The notes under the pieces were generated by a model. That model ran no database searches and had not been told where the DNA came from. It saw only the letters and a program-made list of their open reading frames with translations. A stretch of DNA of 56,912 nucleotides, taken from the NCBI GenBank assembly GCA_902615625.1, contig CACMPM010000009.1, positions 1-56,912 on the forward strand, given 5' to 3'. Position numbers and translations under genes: made by a program. Below, in pieces: positions 42,977 through 51,389 of the stretch (position 1 is its first letter; each line of letters starts with the position of its first letter). The DNA comes from an uncultured Alphaproteobacteria bacterium (GTDB lineage Bacteria > Pseudomonadota > Alphaproteobacteria > HIMB59 > GCA-002718135).

Positions 42977-43778
42977 CCTCTTTTATTTTTCGTCTTTCTT
43001 CAAAAGAAATTAATTTTAATTTTTCTCTTTCTTCGGGCCAATTAAGAATAGATAAATTTCCAATTTCATCTTCAACGAGTGCTGTGCAACTTTCAATCCA
43101 GTCACCATCATTACAATAGAGAACACCATTTAATTCTTTTATTTCAGGTCTATGTATATGCCCGCATACAACAACATCGGCTTTTTCTCTTCTTGCCCTA
43201 TCAGATACAGCAAACTCAAAATTACTAATAAAGTTCGTTGCATGCTTTGTTTTCTTTTTTAAATATTGAGACAGTGACCAGTAAGATAAGCCCATCTTTC
43301 TTCGAATAAAATTAAATACATTATTTAACTTTAGTAAATATTCATAAAGTGCTGATCCCACTTTGGCTAACCATCTTGCATTAATGATCACAGCATCAAA
43401 CTCATCTCCGTGTGTAATCAGTACTTTCCTTCCATCAGCTAATTGATGCGTATCTTCATTTTTGATTGAAATTTCTCCAAAGGAAAAATTTGTAAAATCT
43501 TTTAATACTTCATCATGATTTCCTGGGATAAGCACTACCTTAGTTCCATTTTTCGCTTTTTTTAAAACTTTTTGAACTACGTCGTTATGTTCTTGAGGCC
43601 AATACATTTTCTTACGCATGCGCCATCCATCAACAATGTCGCCTACTAAAAATAAATATTCTGAATCTGTTTCTTCTAAGAATTCTAAAAGCATTTTGCT
43701 TTTACAACCACTGGTTCCTAGATGGGTATCCGAAATCCAAATTGTGCGGTAAAATTTTTTATTACTTTCAAATTTCAT
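42966..43778 (-). CDS. plcP: PlcP-type phospholipase C (metallophosphoesterase)
   Basis: A 270-residue metallophosphoesterase of the UDP-diacylglucosamine-hydrolase-like group. Motifs are D17-x-H19 (ISDTHLG), GDIVDGWRM (46-54), GNHDE (86-90), THGDEFD (122-128) and GHIHRPE (206-212). This is the PlcP pattern (as in S. meliloti SMc00171), an enzyme that strips head groups from membrane phospholipids to give diacylglycerol and recover phosphate. First gene of plcP-agt-aquaporin; divergent from the SET-domain gene by 86 bases. Confidence 0.85.
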   Translation of the reverse strand: MKFESNKKFYRTIWISDTHLGTSGCKSKMLLEFLEETDSEYLFLVGDIVDGWRMRKKMYWPQEHNDVVQKVLKKAKNGTKVVLIPGNHDEVLKDFTNFSFGEISIKNEDTHQLADGRKVLITHGDEFDAVIINARWLAKVGSALYEYLLKLNNVFNFIRRKMGLSYWSLSQYLKKKTKHATNFISNFEFAVSDRARREKADVVVCGHIHRPEIKELNGVLYCNDGDWIESCTALVEDEIGNLSILNWPEEREKLKLISFEERRKIKEDAA

Positions 43779-43864
43779 TAATTAAAGATTTGTTCTTATA
43801 CATAAAAGTATCATTTTATAATACAATTTATTATTATATGTGTGTATTGTATAAAAATAACAGT

Positions 43865-44365
43865 ATGACGCAGAAAATTTGGTTTAAAAAAAAATCACCC
43901 CTTCACGGTTCTGGATTATTTGCAAAAACTAATATTAAAAAAGGCCAGAAAGTAATCCAATATATTGGTGATAAAGTTACTAAAAGAGAGGGTGACAAAA
44001 GAGCAGATAAACAAATTCGTAAAGCAAAAAAAGATAAAAATAATGGCATGGTCTATGTTTTTGAACTAAACAAGCGATACGACATTGACGGTGATGTTGA
44101 TTATAATTTTGCAAAATTTATTAATCACTCATGTAATCCTAATTGTGAAGTAGACATCATAGATAATGAAATTTGGATTTCTTCCATTAAACGAATAAAA
44201 AAAGGTGCCGAACTTTTTTATAACTATGGTTATCCTTTTGATACAGATTTTGTGGATCACATTTGTAAGTGTGGTTCTAGAAATTGTGTTGGTTATATTT
44301 TAAGTGATAATGATTGGCCTAAACTAAAAAAATATGAAAAAAAAACTAAGACTAAGTCTAAGTAA
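43865..44365 (+). CDS. SET domain protein
   Basis: A 166-residue SET-domain protein, probably a lysine methyltransferase. The N-terminal SPLHGSGLFAK, then FINHSCNPNCEVD with the catalytic knot, LFYNYGYPF and a post-SET-like CKCGSRNCVG zinc cluster are visible. The ATG at 43865 is preferred to in-frame upstream codons because the family begins with the KKSPLHGSG segment. It overlaps phoR by 32 bases, so the two may be coexpressed. The target protein is unknown. Confidence 0.85.
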   Translation: MTQKIWFKKKSPLHGSGLFAKTNIKKGQKVIQYIGDKVTKREGDKRADKQIRKAKKDKNNGMVYVFELNKRYDIDGDVDYNFAKFINHSCNPNCEVDIIDNEIWISSIKRIKKGAELFYNYGYPFDTDFVDHICKCGSRNCVGYILSDNDWPKLKKYEKKTKTKSK

Positions 44366-45386
44366 GATACCTTCGATTATTATTGCAATTGATACAAATA
44401 AGGAAATAATTTTTTACAATAATGCAGCTAAACAAAAATTTTTATTTATCGATGAAGGAAGAGATCTCAATAATATTATTAGATCAACAGAGTTAAATAC
44501 TTTTATTGATAAAGCCTTTAGGGAGAAAGAAGATTTTAAGTTTGAATTCACCCCATCTAATTTTAGTGATATGTATTTTATTGCTGACTTAATATTTGTT
44601 GAAAAAGATTATGAAGAATTATTAATATCACTAAATGATCAAAGTCTTCTTAAAAACTACGAACAAATGCGAACAGATTTTGTGGCTAATGTAAGCCATG
44701 AATTGAGAACTCCTCTTTCCTCAATTCTAGGCTATGTGGAAACAATTAAAAATTCACTCAATGAAGATAAGACAAATGACAAAACGGTTGGTAAATTTTT
44801 AGACACAATGGAAGATCAGGCTTGGCGTATGACTAGACTAGTCGAAGATTTATTATTACTAAGTAAATATGAGACTGAAGATAAACCTATAGAATTTCAA
44901 GAAGCGAATATAAGGCAATTAATTGAAGGCGTAGTAGATAATTTACAAAACAAGTTAATGGCCAAAAAAATTGAAGTTCAAATCAAGGATGATTTTGATA
45001 AGTCTACAATATCAGCAAACAAAGATGCTTTGATCCAAGTTTTTTTAAATCTAACTGATAATGCAATTAAATATAGCAGAGAAAATTCTACTATTGAAAT
45101 TGAGCTTGAGAGTGTAATTGATGACAATACCACCTTTTGCCAAATAAGTTTTATAGATAAGGGAGAAGGCATATCGAAAGAGCATTTAACTAGACTTACT
45201 GAAAGATTTTATAGAGTAGATAAAAATAGATCTCGAAATCAAGGTGGTACGGGTTTGGGTTTATCTATTGTTAAACATATAACTAATAGGCATAATGGTA
45301 AATTATCGATAAAAAGCAAGGTAGATAAGGGTTCAACATTTACTATTTCTTTACCAGTATTTCAGCAAACTGTAATAAATACTTAA
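44334..45386 (+). CDS. phoR: phosphate regulon sensor kinase without membrane anchor
   Basis: A 350-residue histidine kinase: PAS-like N-terminal domain (about 10-100), HisKA with phosphoacceptor His122 (NVSHELRTPLSS), and HATPase_c with the N box NLTDNAIKYS, then GTGLGLSIV. Position before pstSCAB-phoU-phoB identifies PhoR. Unlike the usual PhoR there is no hydrophobic N-terminal segment, so it is probably cytoplasmic and senses phosphate through contacts with the PstB/PhoU complex. A PhoB-like site in its last codons drives pstS. Confidence 0.88.
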   Translation: MKKKLRLSLSKIPSIIIAIDTNKEIIFYNNAAKQKFLFIDEGRDLNNIIRSTELNTFIDKAFREKEDFKFEFTPSNFSDMYFIADLIFVEKDYEELLISLNDQSLLKNYEQMRTDFVANVSHELRTPLSSILGYVETIKNSLNEDKTNDKTVGKFLDTMEDQAWRMTRLVEDLLLLSKYETEDKPIEFQEANIRQLIEGVVDNLQNKLMAKKIEVQIKDDFDKSTISANKDALIQVFLNLTDNAIKYSRENSTIEIELESVIDDNTTFCQISFIDKGEGISKEHLTRLTERFYRVDKNRSRNQGGTGLGLSIVKHITNRHNGKLSIKSKVDKGSTFTISLPVFQQTVINT

Positions 45387-45387
45387 T
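45359..45387 (+). promoter_or_regulatory. candidate PhoB box upstream of pstS
   Basis: Half-sites at 11-base spacing: ATTTCAG (45359-45365), CTGTAAT (45370-45376) and ACTTAAT (45381-45387), with CAAA and AAAT spacers. The site overlaps the 3' end of phoR and lies 42 bases before the pstS start. Confidence 0.62.
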
Positions 45388-45429
45388 ATATATTCTGTAA
45401 GGACAACCTTATTTTAAATGAGGCTTAAT

Positions 45430-46425
45430 ATGAAAAATGTAATCAAATTAATTGCTGTCCTTGCTTTATTTGGAACTACTTCAGTTTCAGCAAGAGACTA
45501 TATTTCAATTGTAGGATCTTCTACAGTTTATCCTTTCGCTACTTTAGTTGCTGAAAAAATGGCATCAGAAGGAATGAAAGCACCCGTAATTGAATCAACT
45601 GGTTCTGGTGGAGGACACAAATTATTTTGTGCAGGTGTTGGAGTTGAACATCCAGATATCACTAACTCTTCAAGAGCACAAAAAGATAAAGAATTCAAAC
45701 TTTGCCAAGAAGGCGGTGTAACTGATATCATCGAAGTTAGAGTTGGTAATGATGGTATAGCTTTTGCATACGCTGCAGATTATGAATGGAAATATACTAA
45801 CGGTGCTACAATGAAAGGTGGCATTGATTTAACTAAAGAAGAAATCTGGCAGGCAATGGCTAGAGATAATGCAAATGCTCCAACAACTTGGTATGAAATA
45901 GATAAAAGATTACCAAAAGTTGAAATTTCTATCATGGCACCTCCTCCAACTTCTGGAACAAGAGATGCATTTGACTCACTTGTAATGAAAAAGGGTTGTG
46001 TTAAAGATATGTTAGTTGCTGACGGTGATTGTCAAGCGTATCGTGAAGATGGCCATGTTATTGAAGGTGGTGAAAATGATGAACTGTATGTTGAGCATAT
46101 AACTAAAGAACAAGGTGCATTCGGTATCTTTGGTTATAGTTTTGTATCTAATAATTCTGATAAAGTTAAAGCGTCAATGATTAACGGTGTTGAAATCTCT
46201 ATGGAAGGTATCCAAGATTATTCATATCCAATAGCAAGACCTTTATTCTTCTACATTAAAAAAGCACACATTGGTGTTATTCCTGGTTTAATGGATTATG
46301 TTAATGAGTTTGTAAGTGAAGAAGCAACAGAAGGTTACTTACTAGATGCTGGACTTGTTCAACTAAGTCCTGAGGATAGAGCAACTGTTCTTGATGCTAT
46401 TTCTAATCAAACAAATTATAAATAA
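45430..46425 (+). CDS. pstS: phosphate ABC transporter, binding protein
   Basis: A 331-residue periplasmic phosphate-binding protein. After a signal peptide (about 1-21, ending SVSA) it shows the PstS start YISIVGSSTVYPF and later phosphate-site segments ESTGSGGGHKLF, NSSRAQKD and PPTSGTRDAF. The ATG at 45430 is chosen since GAGG lies six bases before it; an in-frame ATG at 45418 is the alternative. A terminator follows immediately, before pstC. Confidence 0.93.
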   Translation: MKNVIKLIAVLALFGTTSVSARDYISIVGSSTVYPFATLVAEKMASEGMKAPVIESTGSGGGHKLFCAGVGVEHPDITNSSRAQKDKEFKLCQEGGVTDIIEVRVGNDGIAFAYAADYEWKYTNGATMKGGIDLTKEEIWQAMARDNANAPTTWYEIDKRLPKVEISIMAPPPTSGTRDAFDSLVMKKGCVKDMLVADGDCQAYREDGHVIEGGENDELYVEHITKEQGAFGIFGYSFVSNNSDKVKASMINGVEISMEGIQDYSYPIARPLFFYIKKAHIGVIPGLMDYVNEFVSEEATEGYLLDAGLVQLSPEDRATVLDAISNQTNYK

Positions 46426-46447
46426 AAATCTTAAATTTTTATAAAAT

Positions 46448-46473
46448 GGGGGCATACAAGCCCCCTTTTTTTT
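46448..46473 (+). terminator. terminator/attenuator between pstS and pstC
   Basis: GGGGGC (46448-46453) and GCCCCC (46460-46465) form a strong six-pair stem around ATACAA, followed by eight T. Located inside the pst operon, it would reduce read-through so that binding protein exceeds permease. Confidence 0.9.
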
Positions 46474-46488
46474 AATACTAAGTTATAA

Positions 46489-47862
46489 ATGTTTTTTTGG
46501 TCTTTAGTTTTAATTGCAGTCGGAATTTTCTCATCCTTTATATACGCAAGATCAAGAATTAAATTAAATTCTAAAAAACAAGGCACGAAAAGCAAATCTC
46601 TTCCCAATTATTACGCACAATACGTTTTAATGTGGTGTTTGTTTCCTGCACTAATTGTTTATTTTTCATGGGCTATTTTTCAAGAACAGATTATTCAAAA
46701 CATAGTTATTAGTAACTTTGAATTTATTGAGGGCGCAGTTTACAACGAAGGATTATTGTTAGCAGAGATTAGAAATGTTGCTAATAACCCTTCTTTTGCT
46801 GATGGTAAATCTATAGAAATAATTAATGCTGCATCTCATTATTCTTCCTTAAGACAAATAAGTCAAATATCTTTTTATACCTCAATAATCATTATAATGT
46901 TACTTGGAGCCTTATACGCTTCACAAAAATTAAAACCAGAATTTCATGCTCAACATACAATTGAAAAATATATTCAATATATACTTATATTTTGTTCATC
47001 TGTTGCTATTTTCACTACAATAGGAATAGTTTTTTCACTAATATTTGAAAGCCTTCGCTTTTTTGCAGAAGTATCAATATTTGAATTTTTATTTAGTACT
47101 GAGTGGTATCCTTTTATTCCAATTAGAGAAGGTCAAACAGCTGCAGAGGGATCCTTTGGTGCAGTACCAATATTTGCTGGAACATTTTTAGTAATGGTAG
47201 TAGCCATGTGTGTTGCGGTACCTCTTGGATTATTAACAGCAATTTATTTAGCAGAATACGCAAGTCAAAGAGTTAGAAAAATAGTTAAACCTCTTCTCGA
47301 AATTTTGGCAGGAATACCAACAATAGTCTACGGTTTCTTTGCTTTTGTTAGTGTTGCACCTTTCGTTAAAGCATTTGGACAATCAATTGGAATTGATGCT
47401 TCACCAACAAGCGCCCTTGCAGCCGGCATGGTAATGGGGGTTATGATTATTCCTTTTATTTCTTCTTTATCTGATGATGTAATAAACTCTGTCCCACAAA
47501 GTCTAAGGGAAGCATCTCTTGGTATTGGCGCTAATAAAGCAGAAACTATTAAAAAAGTAATTTTACCAGCAGCTTTACCTGGAATTGTTGGAGCATTTTT
47601 ATTAGCAATATCCAGAGCGATAGGGGAGACTATGATTGTTGTAGTTGCAGCAGGCACAGCCCCCAATCTTACGGGCAATCCTTTTGAAAATGTAACAACA
47701 GTTACAGTTCAAATTGTTGTGGCCTTAATAGGTGATCAAGAATTTGATAACCCAAGAACATTATCAGCATTTGCTTTAGGATTAGTTTTATTTGTTATTA
47801 CATTATTTCTTAACATTATAGCTCTACAAATAGTAAAGAGATACAGGGAGCGTTATGAATAA
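46489..47862 (+). CDS. pstC: phosphate ABC transporter permease PstC
   Basis: A 457-residue permease, longer than E. coli PstC (319) by an N-terminal region with extra helices and a periplasmic loop (about 1-150), common in alphaproteobacteria. The transport domain begins near FGAVPIFAGTFLV and has the EAA loop PQSLREASLGIGANKAETIKK. Overlaps pstA by eight bases. Confidence 0.9.
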   Translation: MFFWSLVLIAVGIFSSFIYARSRIKLNSKKQGTKSKSLPNYYAQYVLMWCLFPALIVYFSWAIFQEQIIQNIVISNFEFIEGAVYNEGLLLAEIRNVANNPSFADGKSIEIINAASHYSSLRQISQISFYTSIIIIMLLGALYASQKLKPEFHAQHTIEKYIQYILIFCSSVAIFTTIGIVFSLIFESLRFFAEVSIFEFLFSTEWYPFIPIREGQTAAEGSFGAVPIFAGTFLVMVVAMCVAVPLGLLTAIYLAEYASQRVRKIVKPLLEILAGIPTIVYGFFAFVSVAPFVKAFGQSIGIDASPTSALAAGMVMGVMIIPFISSLSDDVINSVPQSLREASLGIGANKAETIKKVILPAALPGIVGAFLLAISRAIGETMIVVVAAGTAPNLTGNPFENVTTVTVQIVVALIGDQEFDNPRTLSAFALGLVLFVITLFLNIIALQIVKRYRERYE

Positions 47863-49135
47863 CTCTATTGCTAAAGAAAAAATTATTTCTTTGAGAAAAA
47901 AGAGAAGTTTAGAAGATATGCGATTTAAGTATTACGGCTTCACAGCTATGTGTTTATCTTTAGCAGTTTTAGTTTTTCTTTTGTATACAATATTTTCTAA
48001 AGGATACACTGCTTTTCAAAAAACAATTGTTCTCCTAGAAGTTGATTATAATCAAGAGGTTTTAAAACTAACACCTGACTCTTCAGATGAAGATATGGAA
48101 AAAGGAAAATTTTTTAGAGTTAAAAAACAGGCTATTGAAAATTTTTTCCCTGATCTCTCAAAATCAGATATTAAATTAGTAAAAAAATTATTTTCTATAA
48201 ATGTAGATAAGGAAATTAAAGACTACTTCTTAGATAATCCTGAAGTTATTAATACTAAGCAACAAATTTGGGTAACTGCCCATAGTGATGTGGATCAACT
48301 ATTAAAAGGTAATTCAAGAAGGGATGTGCCAGAAGATAGAAGAAAATTAAATGATATTCAATTAAGTTATGTTGATCAATTAGTTGAAGAAAATAGAGTT
48401 AAACAAGTTTTTAATAATTTCTTTTTTACTAAAGCAGATTCAAGACATCCTGAAATTGCTGGTGTAGCTGGTTCATTTATGGGATCATTATTTACTCTTT
48501 TTACTGTTTTTATTTTATCTTTTCCAATTGCTATAGGAGCGTCTGTTTATCTTGAGGAATTTGCTCCAAAAAATAGAATAACTGAATTAATAGAAGTAAA
48601 TATTTCAAATCTAGCAGCAGTCCCATCAATAGTTTTTGGACTACTTGGGTTGGGGGTATTGCTTAATGTTTTTGGTCTTCCAAGGAGTACACCGTTAGTT
48701 GGAGGGTCCGTATTAGCCTTAATGACGTTACCAACCATTATCATTGCCTGCCGAGCTTCATTGAAAGCTGTTCCTCCTTCAATTAAAGAAGGAGCACTTG
48801 CAGTTGGAGCAACAAAAACACAAGCGGTATTTCATCATGTCGTACCCCTTGCACTACCAGGGACTTTAACAGGGACTATTATTGGATTAGCACAAGCATT
48901 AGGAGAAACAGCACCACTAATAATGATTGGCATGATTGCATTTATTCCTAATATTCCAACTGGTTTAACAGAACCTTCAGCAGCACTACCTGTTCAAATA
49001 TATCTTTGGGTGGAAAGTGCAGAAAGAGGTTTTCAAGAAAAATCAGCTGCAGCCATAATGGTAATTTTAATATTTTTGTTTATGATGAATGCCATTGCAG
49101 TGTTCTTAAGAAATAGATTTGAAAGGAAGTGGTAA
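47855..49135 (+). CDS. pstA: phosphate ABC transporter permease PstA
   Basis: A 426-residue permease with a large extramembrane insertion after the first helix (about 50-200) followed by the canonical six-helix core: AGVAGSFMGSLFTLF, ISNLAAVPSIVFGLLGLG and EAA loop PPSIKEGALAVGATKTQAV. Coupled to pstC; pstB follows after three bases. Confidence 0.9.
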   Translation: MNNSIAKEKIISLRKKRSLEDMRFKYYGFTAMCLSLAVLVFLLYTIFSKGYTAFQKTIVLLEVDYNQEVLKLTPDSSDEDMEKGKFFRVKKQAIENFFPDLSKSDIKLVKKLFSINVDKEIKDYFLDNPEVINTKQQIWVTAHSDVDQLLKGNSRRDVPEDRRKLNDIQLSYVDQLVEENRVKQVFNNFFFTKADSRHPEIAGVAGSFMGSLFTLFTVFILSFPIAIGASVYLEEFAPKNRITELIEVNISNLAAVPSIVFGLLGLGVLLNVFGLPRSTPLVGGSVLALMTLPTIIIACRASLKAVPPSIKEGALAVGATKTQAVFHHVVPLALPGTLTGTIIGLAQALGETAPLIMIGMIAFIPNIPTGLTEPSAALPVQIYLWVESAERGFQEKSAAAIMVILIFLFMMNAIAVFLRNRFERKW

Positions 49136-49138
49136 AAC

Positions 49139-49900
49139 ATGAGTAACTCTAAAATATTGGCAAATGGTGTAGATGTATATTATGGATCCAAACAAGCCCT
49201 TTTTGGAATCTCAATGGATATCAAGGAGAAAGAAGTTACGGCATTAATCGGTCCTTCAGGATGTGGTAAATCAACTTTCTTAAGATGTATAAACAGAATG
49301 AATGATTTAATTGAAATATGTAAAGTATCGGGATCAATAAAAGTAGATAACGAAGAAATTATTAGTGAAAAAACCGATGTTGTAAGTCTAAGATCTAAAA
49401 TTGGAATGGTATTTCAAAAACCAAATCCTTTTCCTAAATCTATTTTTGATAATGTTGCTTATGGCCCAACTATACATGGTTTAGTTGACTCAAAAAATGA
49501 ATTAGAAGAAATTGTACATTCATCATTAAAAAAGGCAGGTCTATTTGATGAAGTAAAAGATCGATTAAATGAACCTGGAACAAGTTTATCAGGCGGTCAA
49601 CAACAACGATTATGTATTGCAAGAGCAATTGCTGTTAATCCTGAAATAATCCTAATGGATGAACCTTGCTCTGCTTTAGATCCAATAGCAACTGCTATTA
49701 TAGAAGAATTAATTGATGAGTTAAGATTAAACTATACAATTATTATAGTAACTCATTCTATGCAACAGGCAGCCAGGGTTTCGCAGAAAACATGTTTCTT
49801 CCATTTAGGGGAATTAATAGAAACGGGTGAGACAAACAAAATTTTTACAAATCCTGATAATACAAAAACACAGGATTACATTACAGGGAGATTTGGATAA
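49139..49900 (+). CDS. pstB: phosphate ABC transporter ATPase PstB
   Basis: A 253-residue ABC ATPase with Walker A GPSGCGKS (38-45) and the PstB-specific [10 protein letters not shown] segment right after it, [18 protein letters not shown] as Q-loop region, signature LSGGQQQR and Walker B IILMDEP. It powers PstSCA and relays transport state to PhoR through PhoU. The stop shares one base with phoU. Confidence 0.95.
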   Translation: MSNSKILANGVDVYYGSKQALFGISMDIKEKEVTALIGPSGCGKSTFLRCINRMNDLIEICKVSGSIKVDNEEIISEKTDVVSLRSKIGMVFQKPNPFPKSIFDNVAYGPTIHGLVDSKNELEEIVHSSLKKAGLFDEVKDRLNEPGTSLSGGQQQRLCIARAIAVNPEIILMDEPCSALDPIATAIIEELIDELRLNYTIIIVTHSMQQAARVSQKTCFFHLGELIETGETNKIFTNPDNTKTQDYITGRFG

Positions 49901-50610
49901 TGAAACAAGAAGGACACATTGTAAAATCATATGATGAAGAAATTAGAGACATTAAAAATAATATTGTTGATATGGGCAGTTTAGTTGAAAATCAACTAAA
50001 AGACTCACTTCAATGTTTAAAGGATAAAGATACAGAATTTGCCGAAAAAATTATAGAAAACGATAATGTAATTGATAAAGCATATAATACTCTTGATCAA
50101 AGCTTAGTTGAAATACTTGGCAAAAGACAACCGATGGCTGCAGACTTACGAACAATTTTTTCAGCAATTAAAATCAATAAAGATCTAGAAAGAATAGGAG
50201 ATCATGCAACAAATATTGCCAAAAGAGTAGCAGTAGCAGAAATAGTTTTGCCAGAAAAACCTTCGAGAGATATTATTAATATGGGTGCACAAGTAAATAT
50301 AATGATTAGTGAAGTAATAAAAGCTTTTTTAGAATTTTCAGATCAAGCCGCAAAAAAAGTTTGGTTAATGGATAGACAAATTGATGAAGAATATCTTGGA
50401 ATATTAAGACAACTATTAACCTACATGATGGAAGAACCAAAAAGAATCACAGCATGTACAAGTCTTTTATATATGGTTAAAGACCTAGAGCGAATTGGTG
50501 ATTATGTACAAAATATAGCTGAAGATATTTATTATGCAGTTTCTGGTGAGCCCCTATTTGATGGTAATCCAGACCCAACCTGGGAAGCAATTCTTCCAAA
50601 GAAAAAATAA
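49900..50610 (+). CDS. phoU: phosphate signalling protein PhoU
   Basis: A 236-residue protein with two PhoU three-helix repeats, each carrying the metal-binding (E/D)xxx(D/E)RIGD-type motif: DLERIGDHATNIAKR in repeat one and DLERIGDYVQNIAED in repeat two. PhoU represses the Pho response at high phosphate by linking PstB to PhoR. It begins at the pstB stop. Confidence 0.95.
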   Translation: MKQEGHIVKSYDEEIRDIKNNIVDMGSLVENQLKDSLQCLKDKDTEFAEKIIENDNVIDKAYNTLDQSLVEILGKRQPMAADLRTIFSAIKINKDLERIGDHATNIAKRVAVAEIVLPEKPSRDIINMGAQVNIMISEVIKAFLEFSDQAAKKVWLMDRQIDEEYLGILRQLLTYMMEEPKRITACTSLLYMVKDLERIGDYVQNIAEDIYYAVSGEPLFDGNPDPTWEAILPKKK

Positions 50611-50611
50611 A

Positions 50612-50640
50612 TTGTAATAGAATTGTAACAAAAATTTAAT
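50612..50640 (+). promoter_or_regulatory. candidate PhoB box upstream of phoB
   Basis: Half-sites TTGTAAT (50612-50618), TTGTAAC (50623-50629) and ATTTAAT (50634-50640) at exact 11-base spacing. It lies 11 bases before the phoB ATG, so a promoter using it would give a very short or absent leader; autoregulation by PhoB is implied. Confidence 0.68.
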
Positions 50641-50651
50641 AGTAAAGATTC

Positions 50652-51335
50652 ATGAAACTAAAAATGCTTATCGTCGAAGATGAAGAAGCATTACTAGATC
50701 TTCTTAAATTTAATTTTAACAAAGAAGGATATAAAATAGATACTGCAACGGACGGTGAAACTGCTTTAGAAAAAATATTATATAAACCACCTGACATAAT
50801 TATTCTTGACTGGATGTTACCTAAACTATCAGGAATTGAACTTTGTAGAAGAATTAGAAAAAATAAAGAACATAAGAATATTCCTATCATAATGTTAACA
50901 GCAAAAGGTGAAGAAGAAGATAAACTTCGCGGCTTAGAAACTGGAGCAGATGATTACATAACAAAACCCTTTTCGGTTAACGAATTAGTGGCAAGAGTAA
51001 AAGCTGTTCTTCGACGAATTAGACCAATGTTTGTAGATGAAGTTTTAACTTATAAAGGAATAGTAATTGACCTTGTATCTCACTCAGCATCACGAGATGG
51101 AGAAACTCTTCATCTTGGTCCAACAGAATTTAATTTATTAGCTTTCTTCATGGAAAATATTGGTCGTGTCTTTAGCCGTGAACAATTACTAAATCATGTT
51201 TGGAAAAATGATGCCTATGTAGAACCTCGAACAGTTGATGTTCATATAAGAAGACTGCGAAAGGCCATTAATAATGACGTAAAAGAAGATTTTATAAGAA
51301 CTGTGAGATCAGCAGGATATTGTTTTGGCTCGTAA
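50652..51335 (+). CDS. phoB: phosphate regulon response regulator PhoB
   Basis: A 227-residue OmpR-family regulator. The receiver domain has the acidic pocket E9-D10, phosphoacceptor Asp53 (ILDWMLPKLSG), Thr83 (MLTAKGEEED) and Lys105 (YITKPF). The winged-helix domain includes LLNHVWKNDAYVEPRTVDVHIRRLRKAI-type recognition sequence near 180-210. Its position after phoU makes the PhoB assignment firm. Separated from phoU by 41 bases containing its own PhoB-like site. Confidence 0.94.
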   Translation: MKLKMLIVEDEEALLDLLKFNFNKEGYKIDTATDGETALEKILYKPPDIIILDWMLPKLSGIELCRRIRKNKEHKNIPIIMLTAKGEEEDKLRGLETGADDYITKPFSVNELVARVKAVLRRIRPMFVDEVLTYKGIVIDLVSHSASRDGETLHLGPTEFNLLAFFMENIGRVFSREQLLNHVWKNDAYVEPRTVDVHIRRLRKAINNDVKEDFIRTVRSAGYCFGS

Positions 51336-51389
51336 TTAAGCCATAAATTTCACTTATACAAATCACTTACCAAACTATAAAATCACCAT

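Noticed and set aside
43779..43864. PhoB box before plcP
   Set aside because: TTGTATT and AATGATA are about 11 bases apart on the minus strand, but they lack the GTAAY core and a third unit, so the match is not better than chance.
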